A stretch of DNA of 64,000 nucleotides from Anarhynchus alexandrinus. Lineage: Eukaryota > Chordata > Aves > Charadriiformes > Charadriidae. The notes beneath the pieces were generated by a model that worked only from the letters and a program-made list of their open reading frames with translations, was not told where the DNA came from and made no database searches. The stretch spans positions 1,423,713 to 1,487,712 of the forward strand of contig VUYV01000044.1 of the NCBI GenBank assembly GCA_008711295.1. Direction: 5' to 3'. The position numbers and the translations under genes are program-made. Position 1 is the stretch's first letter, and every line of letters starts with the position of its first letter. This document shows, in pieces, positions 51,201-64,000 of this stretch.

Positions 51201-54138
51201 ACCCCCTTCCTTTCATTAACATCTCCCAGAGAAATGTCAGTTCTGAGTTCTTCCCAAAGCATTCAGTAACACTTGAATCTTGGAAACATGCCTAGAAAGT
51301 TGAATCCAGTTCTGATGTGAGGGGTCTCCTTTCCTAGAGGTTTTAGATTTGCTGGTACATAAGGAATTCCAGTGCACTGTTAGTACATGGTACCAGAAGG
51401 AGAGGATTGGTGAAATTGCATCACCTCTTTTCACAGTGGGCAAGAAGCAAAGCTCCTTTGACCCAGAGGGATGGTGTAATAGTGAGACACTTTAGGCTTT
51501 CCCCTTAACACAACAATTCACTGTCCTGGACTGAGACCAAGGGCTTACATAGCATTGCTTGCTTCTCACGTTCTGTTGTCCGAGTTACTACATAAGCATT
51601 ACAATGTATTAGTTCTGTGCATCTGTGCATCGATTATCTGTAGCAATAACTCTGATTTTTCAAAACATAAATACTATATTTGAAAAAGAAACTGTGGCCT
51701 AAACAGATATGGAATCATGTTGCAAAAGCCTTAAGAGCTGTAGCTCCTGGACAGCCCCGACTCATAACCCATCTCCACAATGTCAGAACCCACTCCTCTC
51801 ATAATTAGAGCTAGCCAATTGGTCCTGATTTAGGATGAGAGGACTTTCTGAAATGTTAGAAGTTAACATATAAGAGGACCTATCTGAATTGCAGGATCTG
51901 AATTTCAACCAGCTCTGCATGTAGGATGCTCAGTCTGCTTCATAGCAATGCACCAGGACATGTCTGAGAACTGTTAAGAGAGACACAAATTTCCACAAAG
52001 GTAGGATTCTCAGTTTTATCCATTCATCTTTAAAATAAATATCCTGAAAATAAATAAGATCTGACTTGTCAAGGCATAAAACTCTACTTATTCTTCCACC
52101 TAGTACAGAAGACAATTTGGGGGGAAAAACAGTTAAAAATACATGTAAGTAGCAGCCCTTAAGGCGAATGCATCCAAAGCTATATATTGCCTCTGCACTT
52201 AAAAAGAAATTTGCATTGATTTATAATTGTAATCCAGAGTTCTGTTAAGAGCTTTGCTTTGTATTGATGCTACAAATGACTGAGGTTCTTGTAATAAGCA
52301 AATGCAGCTGCCCTTGACAATGGACAAGTCTCTGGGGAAGAGATGAGGATTGCATAATGAAGTTAATGAGGTTAGCGTAAAACGAAACTTGAATTCTGTA
52401 AATCAAGCAGTGGAGGACAATGTTTTGTAGAGAATCCGCGTGAAAGCACACATAGTCTTTCATCTCTCAGTAAATGCTATAGAATGCTTTCATGATTAAA
52501 AACATTGTCAGGCCCTAAAGGATACAGTTTCACAGGAAGATACATTGTTTAATAAATACAAAAATAGTACAAACTTTTCTGTTACATATTTTTTAACTCT
52601 TAAAGGGTCTTCACTGGACAACAACAAAATTCCATTCTTCAATCAAGATGCAAACCTTGTTTCCATGATAACAAAAATATTGAAAGTTGGTGTTTATGAT
52701 AACCTGCAAATGTTATTCTTTAATACTCAAAGTTGTACTAACAGAGAAACAAATAACAACATAGAAACAAGGGTTTAAGCCAGCAGTTTCCAAAACAGAA
52801 AACTAACTTTCACTTGCTCCAATCAACTTCAGAAATCTATCTAATTTTCCAACATCCTGAGTATGCATGTGGTCAGTGACACCAGTGATACCTGCTGGAC
52901 ACCAAACTGCTCGGAAACTCAGGTAGCTACTCGGATAGATCTTGGATGTTTTTCCTTTCTAATATGAAAGGACAGAATGGTGAATGCCATGGTGAGATCC
53001 GGGCTGTCACAGCCAGTGCAGGTTCATATGGATTCATCCAATGCTACGTTAGTTCTCAAAAGGGCCCTGGGGTCTGACTGAGAAAAACTTCTTTCTTTCA
53101 TTGCTTGTCCTCTCTGTTCAGATGGCTTACAAGTCAAGGATCCATGCATTTCTCTTGATCTACTTTAGGTTCCCTAATTCACTGATTTAAACATACATGT
53201 ATTGAACATCTTTTTATATTTCTGTCATTTGTAGCTGTTAATTAAATTTTGGTTTATAGAAATATAGTCTGTTTTGAATAACAGACCCATTGTTTCTAGC
53301 AAAGAATTGACCTCAAAATATGTTCGTAAATATGATACCAAATCACCCTTTGAGGAAGACAGACATGCTTGTCATTTTATCATTTTGCTTTGTTCATATT
53401 GTGCCTGTACAAAAGCTCCCATTCAAGTGGCTCCATGTTGTGAGCTTTCTCTGCTCTACTAAAAACCATCTCAGCTCATGGGAAATCACTTCCAGAGGAA
53501 ATGGGAGAGGCCCAAAGATCCACAAAATGGATTCATCCTCATCTTATTATGTGCATAATCACACATTTGCAAGGGCTGCACATACAGAACTGCTCAACCT
53601 AACTTCATATACCTAAGTAAACGAGACTTCTCTTTTGTTTAGTCAGGAGAAAAAAAATTAAGGTTATCTAGAAAAAGGTAAGATGACGCCATGAGTTGCC
53701 TCAGTAAGGATTAGAATTCCATGAACACCATGGCCAAAATAATGTCAAGATTTTCCCACAATGGCCTTCATACCTGAAGAGTAACATCTTTTCTCAATGA
53801 GTCTGCGATGTTCTGGTAGCCAAGACAAGCAGCTTTGTACCAGAGCAATCAGCTGATCACCATGGCATTATCCAAGCACAGCAAACCTTCAGCAATATTT
53901 CGTAGCATCATTTGTCCAACAGTTTACTTTAATCTCCCTACTCCTTTTGGAATAGGGACTCTTTTGTAATTTGGTTATTTACCATATCAGCAGCAAGGCA
54001 GATGTAATTCTCACCTGGGGCAAGACACAGGTGAATAGAAGACACAAGCTGAGTCATCCTGGTGCTGTATAGCTGTTAATCAATTACAATACAGGGAAGA
54101 GAAGACTGGGTACTTCAGGGGCTTGGAGCTGGTAAAGA

Positions 54139-54230
54139 ATATTTAAAATATATTCATCTAAATATTTTTATATGATTATACAAAAAAATTATATTATTAT
54201 ATTAAAAAAATCATTATATAAAAAAGTTGA
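54139..54230 (+). repeat. AT-only low-complexity stretch
   Basis: About 90 bp of nearly pure A/T (tatattattatattaaaaaa type) with partial self-complementarity. Confidence 0.9.
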
Positions 54231-57200
54231 ATTTAGCTTAGTCTAGTAATGCCCTAATATTTTTCTGATTTGGCAACTGTGTGAAAAAAATTCTGTGGGT
54301 CACAAATGAATTCTTCCAAAAACACCTGTGCTGTAGGCACTCATCTGCAATCTTGTTGGCGGTCTGAGTAGAGACAAATTTAACTTGTCTTTCAGAGACT
54401 AGGTGTACTGCACTGAAGGTTAACATGTGCTGCTACTGTCTGTGTTTGCCCTGCTGCAACAGAAGGACTCAGTCTTAAAAAGTTTCAAGCCCATCAGCCT
54501 TACCAAAATTGCATGTAAGTGAAAAAAAATAAGATACCAACAACAATGTCTCATTGGGGATATATTTTTCAGACACATCCAAAACATTACTATGGAAGGA
54601 AGTGAGGGAGAATTACTATCTACCTGACTTACTAAGTCCTGTACAATTGCGTTTGCTTTCCAGCCGTGTGCAAGCAGCCATATGAAGCTCAAGCTTCATG
54701 ATCCTGTAAAGGTTAACTTCTAGCCTTGGCTAGAATTACAGTATTCTGTGGAATTTAACACTTCAGGAGAACATGACACTCTAGCAATGCCTGTAAACAC
54801 CAAGCCAGATGTTCAGCCTGTAATGCATCACAGCCCTAAATGCATTAGCAGGGAACAGTGAGTCTAAAGGCCTCCTGAAATGAGTAACATCCATGAACTA
54901 ACTGCAACAACCCTCAACTTTCTTCACTGCAGCCACAATCATTCCTCTGAACCAAGCAAGACAGGGAGTATTTCAATTCTCACATAATATTCAGAAAATC
55001 AGTAGGCCTGATTCTTTTCTATGTCATTCCATTCTGCCCATGGGGTCTTCAAGGATCTCAGGGGAGTTACACAGGAAAAAAACCATGGTCCACCCTGCCC
55101 ACTGCATTGTGCATCTGCTAGCACAGACACAAAAAAATGGCAGCCATGTCAGCTTCTTTTTTGCCCAAGTACAGAATGGGATAACAACCTGGATTTGCCC
55201 CAACAGAGAAAATATCAAATATCTCTGAGCAAAACATTCTGAGCTAAATTCTGCTCTTGACTTCCCTGAGGATAATTTCTACCCAGTCAGTATAACTACA
55301 GGAATTGATCTGGGTTCTTTAAAATTTAGCTTCTTTTGCAAAAGGATACAGCATTGCTTGAGTCTAATGCCTTTCAAAGATGTCTAAGCTGTGCAGTCAG
55401 GTGGATGCCCCAGAAGTTAGCACTGTACTGTCCCTTTCACTCTTGTAAGAGGAGATTATAGATACCTGTGATCTACAGCCCATTGATCAATGTAATCTAA
55501 ATTTTCCTCTTTCCTCCTCCTTCAAACTGCTAAGTTACTTTACTCTGCACTTCATTTCCAGTGTAACACATTAACCAGTACTGTTGGGGTTAAACAGGAA
55601 AGTATATGTTATGGAAGTCTCCCTTTCCTATTCCTTCCACCCATCAGAACCACACCTGTAATTTAGGGTTAGCTTCTCAGGATACTCCCGCATCACAACT
55701 CTTCTATTTATGTGTCTATGATGTGGCATTAAATACATGCATGTAGGTCTGAAGTGTTGGCACTCTGAGTCTGGTTCCACCCAGTCATCTGCTTCAGCAA
55801 TTAGGCACTGTGATATCTACTACAGGATAACAGAAGGAAAAGGAGGCAAAGGCAGTCCTTGTGCACTCCCCCCACACAGACCCCCCAACCTACTCAGCCC
55901 CCAGCTGAAGCGATGTAGAAGCCTCAGTAGCAAATCTGCAATGCCAATGAAGTGATGAGTATCTACAAGGACATTTGGATCTATCAGCAGAGGTGACACA
56001 GAGAGAGCTAGACTGCTAGACACTGCCCAGACACCAATTCAGAGATAGCATTTGTTCCCTGTATGCAGTCTGGCCAAGCTGTGAATAATTTCAAACACAG
56101 AGCTCCGTGGGGGAGATTGTAGCACTTACCTGATAGGTGTGGGGCCTTGGATTTCAGGCCTGTTTTCATTTGAATTAAGTTACAAGTCGCAAGAAATCAC
56201 AAAGAAAGATTCCCCCATGCAGAGATGTGGTACAAAGCAGTTCTTGAGAAATCATTTTTAACCCTTCAGGGTGAGAGGACTTAGATTTACCGCAGTAATT
56301 GGTCACACAAAAGAGGAGGGAAGGCTGCAGGAAACCAATTCCAAAACTTGTGGCAACAGAAAACCTCCAGCGGGCCAGTAGCTGGGGCAGCAGCTCCTGA
56401 GGGGACTGCCTGGAAAAGCCTTGCACTGTTTGATGCTCTAAGCCAGAAGCATTCAACCTGATGGGTAGGTAGGCCATCTATCTTATTTCTGTGTTTGGAA
56501 GCATAGGATTTCCTTTTCAAAGCCAAATTGGAGTAGTGTGCAAGAACCCATTGCTTTCTGGGAAATACTGGCTATGCTGCCCGCGTACAGAAAACTTGAT
56601 GCTTTTGGGTAGCCACGTTTCTTGGCTTGCATCTTCAGAAAGGCTAGTTCAGAAGAAAAGGCAAAAGTAGGTAGGCCATGAGCAAAAGCCGGGGCTTTGT
56701 GAGTATGTGTGTATTCCCTTCAGCTCTATTTCTTTTCTGTCACTTTCACTGTTCCCAATGGTGTGTATGAAAAAGGGAGAGTGTTCCCAGTCCATTTCCC
56801 AGTGGTTCACCTTCTCTATTGCTTCATTCCTGACTTGCTCCTTTCTCCTAATGCCTCAGTGCAGTTCCACCATCATTCCAGCCCTTTGCAAGCATGCATC
56901 CGCACTGCAGAAGGGAATACTGAAAGTCAGTCAGTATTATAAAAGCAGGCCATTTGGTTACATACAGCGTGCTAAATTTTGCCTTGAGACTGTCACATGA
57001 AGCTCCTTCTAAAGGAATTATTTGCAGTCTTCCTGGGAACCTAGTCTGATCCAATATAAGGAATACAGAAAAAAATAAGCTTTTATACAGAACTTATGAA
57101 ACCTCAAGAGGTACAAAATAATCTTTTCTGCATAGAAAAGGGATCCAAACCACAGCATAATTCTCTTGCTGAACTACAGAGTGCATGAAGTCCAGTTTCT

Positions 57201-58061
57201 GCTTTTCTTGCAGTAACTACAAGTTCACATCCCCTTTCCAGTAACAAATAGCTCTCTGCTAAAGATCACAGATGAGAAAGGCTTGTCTTTGTCTCCCTCT
57301 CTTCTGGCTACTAAGCTGCAAAGGACGTCTTATTCATCTCTATCAGCAACATACAGCAGTCAAAGCAAGTGCTGAACATCAACACACATGAAATCAAAGC
57401 TATTTACAAAAGCAGCCTGCAGGCCACAATATGATTTAGAATTCAAAACACCTTTTTTAATTCTGCCCCTGGAAACACACAATTGATCCACAAATTAGTC
57501 TAGTAAGACACATGAATGCAGGAAGAAGGGATAAGGGAAGACTAAAGAAGGCTCCAAAATTACTGTGGACAGCATCCTATTTCTTTGATTTCATTTGACC
57601 CAGTGAAATTATGTTCACTGGAATTAATTCAATTGCAAGCAATAAAAATGTGAAATATAGGGGCTACATAATAAGATGACAATGATACAGCTTAGCTGCA
57701 TATGCCAATGTTATCATTACAGTAAATATTTAACACCTACACTGTCTTGGACGCAAAACAAGGCTGCAGGTATGAAGCCATCCTCCAGCCCAAGTGACTA
57801 CAAGAGAAAATGGTAAACCTGGGAATGTCAGTTAAAGGTGAGTCTGTTATTACACAAAATATCCTGCTCACTATTGGTGGCTGTTAGATGAGATCTTTAG
57901 GTCACCAACTGGACTCAAATGCCATATTCCGTTCATAGAAAGGGCTAATTATGAAATGACATTTAATTCAATAGTTGATAAAACTTCTTCAGGAAGACTA
58001 CTAAGCCAAAATGATCTTTCTTTTTCCACCAAAATAGTTGCTGGCAAGACTGTGGTAACTC

Positions 58062-58094
58062 ACAAAAGAAAAAAAAAAAGAAAAAAAAAAAAAA
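58062..58094 (+). repeat. A-rich run
   Basis: A long A-run interrupted by single G residues (about 33 bp), in intron 1. Confidence 0.95.
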
Positions 58095-61000
58095 CCAGCA
58101 AAGACAATACATAAAAAAATACTGTAACAATGCATAAAGAGACACATCCCACCTGTGAGGTTTTTAGACCAGGACATAACGTACGTATCACCTTCAGACT
58201 TCCCATAGCTGCCCTTAGAATCAGTGCCAAAACTTCCTGGTGATCTCAGTCTGAAATCAGGGTTAACTCTTTAGTTTTCCCTTTCTTCTCTAGACTTAGA
58301 TACTTCTTTAGACTTTAGGTAGATAAATCCTGTGAGCAGCAGTGATTCAGTTCCAAACTCTGGGGTCTTGCTAAGTATTTTTATTATTTATCATTATCTT
58401 TGCAGATACAGCTTTAAACCTTGTAAATGCTGCATTAAACAACTACAAAAGGTCTTTAAGATGCAAAGAATATATGAGGATTTAAAAACTCTTCTGCATT
58501 ATTCGTGAGCTCACTTTGATTTGGTGCCCGTAACAAGTAACTTAGGAAAAGGAAATGCAATCATATTGAGCACCTCCTCTCTGCAGCAGTCTCATCTGGG
58601 AGAACTTACTATCAGCCAGAACCATCTCCTGGAGATTTGCCCTCATTTTCTTCCTGTGAACTTGTATAAAACTGTCTCCACTCGACTGCCTCTGAATAAT
58701 GTACAACAACAGATGAGCGACAGTGAGTGCCAAGGGAGCTCCAGCCAACAGCAGCTAAGTGAGCCCATTGCTGTGCTTCAGCTTTCAAAAGCATTAGGAG
58801 GGTATCAGAACAACACAGATTTAGTCAAGAAAGACTCAGATCATTAAAAAATACATGTGCCACAAGAACAAAGAACACCTGACAGTTCACTCAGTACTGA
58901 AACAAAATTACCAAATCACATTCTGCTCACAGTTTTCCCAGCTAAAATCCAGGTGACTCCAGAACCTGTATCAGACATTACAAAGTGAAAAATTTGTTTT
59001 CTTGACACTTTGTATCTCACTCTACTGCCCTCAGTTACTTCATCCTTAGAGAAAGCTCCGTTTGGTGAGAGATTTCATAAGATTTTTAAAAAAAAAATTT
59101 TTTAGAGGATTCAAGTGTTGATAAAAAAAGCTGAATTCACACTTTAGAAAATTAAATCCACCAAAGGAGAACACAAGATTCATTCCACTTACACTTGAGA
59201 TCTCAAGACTGCCCAGCCAATACACAGCAGCCCTGCATTCTTCAGGCAGAGAGAAAGATGGATGTATCTGTTCTCACAATAGCCTGAACTTTTTGTACAA
59301 ATGCCAACAGGACTACTAGTCAGGACCATTTTGAGGAATCACTGAAGAGATCACCTTTCTAGAGAGAATAGGGCTAAGGTGTTTCAACTGAAAGATTTTA
59401 TTCACATATCCCATATCGGTGAGGCTGGTCAGGTTTACATATGCAAAAGGATGCAAACTCCTAGAAGAAAACGAGGGAGTCACAGCAGTCATGAAACACA
59501 AAGAGTGCAGAAAAGACATAATGCACACCATGGTGTGATATTACCAAGCTCCACTGAATCTGCACTTGAGCTATATGCAAAGTCCATCACATAACTTATT
59601 CCACCTCAGATACGCTGACTTAGGATGCAGATGTGTCCCTTACTCAATGTTCCATGAACAGACAGCATTTCCTCTTTAACACTGTCTGTCCTGGCTACAG
59701 GATACTCAGCCACGCCAACTTGCAGTGCTGAATTTCTCTCCTTGTATACTATGACTGTGTTTTGGCCTCTGACAGCAACAGCTCCTTCCTGAAAATCATG
59801 GGCCAGAATCATCTGTCTGCACTGACTCCAACAGAGAATTCAGCCAGTTTACTATAGGGGACTATCTGTCTCCATTGCATTACTTTGCCCAAACCAACTC
59901 TGAGAGCTTGCCCTAGCCTCTACCAAGATGTTGGCTGATACTAATCAGCTTTCCTTGCCATCTTCTCATACTTCCCCATTTAAACATGCAGACATGTATA
60001 TGTTTTTAAAATGCTGGTGTTGTTACCAGGGGCATTTTAGTTGCTGCATCTGTTTGTATTCTACACTACATTACTCAGAGCCCTGCTAACACACAATGCA
60101 ATTCTTACTGTGATATTATTTCTTTACACTGGGCTCTTACCAGCTTTATGGTCTACAGACAAAAAGAAATACTACCCAAACCAAGAAAATAATTCCTGTT
60201 GCCTTATTTTGAAATCCCAGTGAAACATGAATAAGAGTGGAAAGGGGCATCTGTTTACATTGGGGCAAAAAATTATGAGACTTCAACTGAAGGTAGGAAT
60301 AGCTGGAGTTTGTCTGCTGTATAACTCCTTTATAGTGCTACCACATGGCTGTTGGTGCAGCACTGCAACAAGAGATCTTTGACACATGCCAATTCCAGCT
60401 ACTAATATGTAATCAATCTTGCTAGGAACAAAACCATTTCTTTCCACTACCTGCCTTTGATTCCCACCTGAACCTAAAGTCTTGTCCTTTTTCCTATAGT
60501 TTGTCCTGTCCTCCCATGAATCTGCTGTCCATTTCCATCAGTTTCTTTTTGCTTAAGCAAAGAACCACAGGTTACATGCTGGCCAATTGGTCACAGTAAC
60601 AGAACTAGAACTAGCCACTGGAATTGAGTGTTTCAAGAAACAGTCAAATGGCTGCCTGCCACAGGGCAATAATCCTTTCCAGGGATTTGGTTTAGGCAGC
60701 AAAGACAACTCATGCAGCAGCCTGAAAGGCCTCATGAGATAAAACATTCATGCTGGCAAAGCACAATGCAGCCCCAGTAGTTTGTGATTAAATCATGGAG
60801 ATGACAGTGCAGAGTAAATTTATTCAACATTGTTTATTTCACATTTTTTCCATATGCTTGAAAACAGAGAGGAAAGAAATAAAAATTATAAACAGACACT
60901 TCTTCCCTTAGACAGGAATCTTTGCACAAGGGCCAAATCACCAAATTAGCCAGGAGAGCTGGAAACGATGGGAGAGATGAACTACTCTGAGCAAAATTCC

Positions 61001-63384
61001 CAGCAATGCTTTCCCTAACCGCAAACAAAAGTTTGGGAGACACAAGCAGTCTCAATTTGGGGAGCTGCTTTATTTCACATTCCATCCAAGACTGACTGTG
61101 TTGACTGCAAGCAGTAAGCATACATTGATAGCATGTATTTAAGACACATCCTGTTCTGTGATTACCAACCCAGTTGTTCTGCAGACCTGAAATGTTTCAC
61201 AAAACTTTAGGGGACTCCTCCAATCCAAAGAAAATGTCATAACATGCTTAAGACTGCATGTCATTCCCAGACTTCCAATGATTTCATGGTTTGTGATCAA
61301 AACAGTTGCTTACATTGATAAAAGAGGTGAAATTTTCAATAGGTTTTCCCAGTCATGCCTGGGTGCACCTTGTTGGTGTGACAGAGCATATTATGTGGAT
61401 AGCAAGGTGTGCTGGGCACAGAATCAGAAATTCAGACAAAGCTGGTCCCACCATACGTCTGTAATTACTAGGAACCTGTATTTGATAGTGGATAGTGCAG
61501 TATGTTATCCAGTGCCAGTATACTCGACTGAGAGAAGTTATAAATGCAGAGTTAGTTAACAGCAACATTTGCATTGTAGAGACAATTTGCAGACAACTGG
61601 TATCAGGCAGCCAAACATCTCCTTTACAACAATGCCTAATCCACACAGCACTGTAGTAACAAAAAGAACCACTAGCTTTGCATCAGCTTTCTGGATCTCT
61701 TCCCTGCCAAATGATAGCAGGAAAAACCGCTTGTTGTCCCTTCCACAGCAGCACCAACACAGGTCAGCCTCTCAATCCAGCCCTGTACGTGTGAAAGAAA
61801 TAAAATAACCTTCTAAACAGTTCCAAACAACCAGACACAACTTTGGGAAGAGGACCAAGTTAAAAGGAAGTCTGAATATTATGACAGTACGAGTCAGAGA
61901 GGCTATCAAAATAACCACCCCATTCAAGGGCTTCCCTCAGCATGATTTCATATGCTGAGGCAAATTGGCGTTGGAGTTGTAATGCTACAGAGGAGTTAGA
62001 ATGACCTACTTTCACTCTCTACAAGCTGGGACACATCCTAGTCCCTATTAATAATATACACACTTCAGTTCAAATCATGTGCTATAATCTAAATACTGCT
62101 TTAGTCCTTAGAGTAATAAAAAAACCCAAAAACCTAGTTTACAGAAACATCTTTAATACATGAGCATTTCAGATGGTTGCCACAGATTCACGAGATAAGG
62201 TTTGATCCCAAAGAATGCATTCACTTTCTATTGAGTCCTTATTGAAGTTATATCTGCTTTATTCAGTAAATTTGGCAGATTATGGCACAAGAACCCCCAT
62301 TCTGCTCTTACAGGTTATGAATTTTGTAGATCAGATGTTGTTAAAGTTAGCAAAGCATCCTTTGTGTTCCACTAAGGTCCTCATAAACGTTAAGAAAACC
62401 TTTTTCCATTCCAATACTCAGCAGGTATATGACAGGGGAATAAATGTGATAGCTTTATCCTATCCTGTCAAATCACTGTCTGCCCCTGTTTCCCAGGAAC
62501 CTCACGGATACAGAGCATCTTCCAGCCTAAAGAATTCCAAATGCTTTCAAAGCTTTAACTGATGTTTCAAATATAAGAGTTTACCTTCTGTCCAGAAGCA
62601 ACAGGTAAAACGGTTTTACAGGAATAAGTGGGGATTACCTCTCACCAGCCAGCAGATGTTACTAGAAACACACAATTACAAGCACACTGTCATTAGGAGA
62701 GTAGGTAAGCTCTTACCCTGGAACCCAAAAGAAAACAAAAACACTTCAGAACATTGCGTCCAGCCTACAAAGTAACAGTCCTGACTCCTTTTGGGTGTTT
62801 CCATACTGTAAAATAATCCAGAAAAAACTAATCAGGCATATGTACTTTCCCAAAGCAAAGTAGGAACCAGTTGAGGTTATCTAGGCAAAAGATCAAGAAA
62901 AATCAAGCAGCAAACAATGTACTTCCAAGCCAAACAACAACCAAGGTTCACAGAGCCTCTCTGCAAAGCTCTCTGAGAGTTTGGCCTCAGGAAGAAACCC
63001 TTCAGTTAGTAGAAAGAGGCCTGCCGACTCAGCACCATGAAATTGAATAAAACCTCTCTTTGTGGCATCCAGGGGAGAAGGACAAAGGGCCTCTGCCACT
63101 GCAGTGTTTCTGAATGACAGAGGCCTCCAGCACCTCCAGCACTCCTCCCACCAGTAGCAGAATCCCAGGAAACTGAGTGCTTATTCATGACTTGGGCTCT
63201 GTCCATTTTCTGAGTTTCTCCCTGCATCCTCCAATGCCGAGTATTTAACAATATCTTCTTTTAGCTTGCCTCTTGTCTGCCACTTCCGCATTTAATTGCA
63301 AGTTCATGGGTATTAAGTGGCCTGCACAGCTGAACTAAGTCATCTTGATCTGAAAGCTCCCTTTCCTCATGAAAGGGGAAATAG

Positions 63385-63517
63385 TTCTTTCTCTGTCTTT
63401 CTGTCTGTCTGTCTCCATTTCCCTTTCCTTGGCCACTTCTCCCCTTCCCCCTCCTTCCTCTCTAATTTTTCTCTTTCCTGTTCCCTTTCCTATCCTACGT
63501 TTCTTTCTCTGTCTCCC
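63385..63517 (+). repeat. Polypyrimidine / (CTGT)n tract
   Basis: About 130 bp that is mostly C and T, including a short (tctg)n microsatellite at about 63,395-63,413 and then ttcccctcc-type repeats. It is low-complexity sequence. The open frames across it are compositional artefacts. Confidence 0.9.
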
Positions 63518-63976
63518 TATAAATCAAATTCACGCTTCTCAGAGATGTTGATGTGTGCAGGGAAGGGAAGGCAAAGCTCTCAAACACTGGCACCTGTTCT
63601 TAAAATGGCTCCCAGGCTTCCGCAGGAATTTCTCATCTGCGTCAAAGTCTGTGGCAGAACATAACAAAGCAACCCACTGCTATCCCTTCATGCTAAATGT
63701 GTGGGCAGACTGCTTTGTGTTAACATACCTGAACAGCAGTTCACTGATAACTAAACCTTTGCAGAGGTGGGATACCCTTTGTGTTTGTACAGCAAGTTTC
63801 AAAGGAAAATACATAAACCAAAGCTGTAACTTCTGCAATAGTAACTATGGAGAAGAAGCAGTAAGGATAAACATCACTCTGATTTGCCCATTGCGACATG
63901 AATTCTAAGTACAGTGATGTCGCTTTCTGCTCTCACCTACTGGGCAAAACTAGTTTACCAACACTGTCTGTGCTGT

Positions 63977-64000
63977 AAAAAAAAAAAAAAAAAAAAAAAA
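63977..64000 (+). repeat. Poly(A) run at window end (at least 24 bp)
   Basis: A24 runs to the last base of the window, so its full length is unknown. No retroposon body is recognised immediately upstream. Confidence 0.95.

Larger units (their letters stand above)
23312..64000 (-). other. PREX1: PREX1 intron 1 (3' part, at least 40.7 kb)
   Basis: No exon 1 coding sequence (the family's VLNEILGTERDY region) or GC-rich first-exon/promoter island is visible up to 64,000, so this whole stretch is read as intron 1. It holds one CR1 LINE, a possible ancient repeat near 26.3 kb, several homopolymer and purine/pyrimidine tracts, and two stretches with raised CpG. Open frames are short and unrecognised. 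Apart from the items listed separately I see nothing in it. Confidence 0.8.

Noticed and set aside
63317..63908. Overlapping plus-strand open frames of 115-117 codons near the window end
   Set aside because: The first is a translation of the polypyrimidine tract, and the second has no recognisable similarity.
1..64000. CRISPR arrays, operons, tRNA or rRNA genes, endogenous retroviral coding regions
   Set aside because: None of their signatures are visible. The window is vertebrate intronic DNA.

Overview
The window is vertebrate genomic DNA, almost certainly from a bird. It is AT-rich, intron-dominated and poor in repeats. Its one clear mobile element is a 5'-truncated CR1 LINE ending in the tandem octamer typical of avian CR1 3' ends (about 29,551-29,926). 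No bacterial, viral or organellar gene organisation is visible.

The only gene I can support is a fragment of PREX1 (P-Rex1, the PIP3- and G-beta-gamma-activated Rac guanine nucleotide exchange factor), on the minus strand. Four consecutive internal coding exons are present, in transcription order: 23,311-23,240, 18,833-18,711, 11,828-11,724 and 8,354-8,253. They are 72, 123, 105 and 102 nt long, all in phase 0, all bounded by AG/GT splice sites, and together encode 134 residues of the Dbl-homology (DH, RhoGEF) domain. I number them exons 2-5 by analogy with the mammalian gene. The peptides match P-Rex1 better than P-Rex2, for example at [15 protein letters not shown] and [12 protein letters not shown]. 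Exon 1 (start codon and first DH helix) is not seen and must lie beyond 64,000, so intron 1 is at least 40.7 kb. The exon after 8,253, which completes the DH domain, is not found in readable sequence.

Layout: 1-3,800 holds a 712-base assembly gap and a near-identical 1,060-bp direct repeat (1-1,060 and 2,526-3,585). This is probably a false duplication, or else a very recent tandem one. 3,800-8,252 is intron 5. 8,253-23,311 holds the four exons with introns of 3.4, 6.9 and 4.4 kb. 23,312-64,000 is intron 1, unique-looking DNA with one CR1, homopolymer and polypurine/polypyrimidine tracts, and a few stretches whose composition suggests regulatory DNA. The window ends in a run of 24 A.

No previously undescribed biological system is evident. 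The points most worth checking are the gap-flanking duplication, the missing DH exon, the run of four symmetric exons, a CpG-rich stretch with a perfect CRE octamer in intron 2, and a CpG-enriched stretch with a TATA-like box in intron 1.
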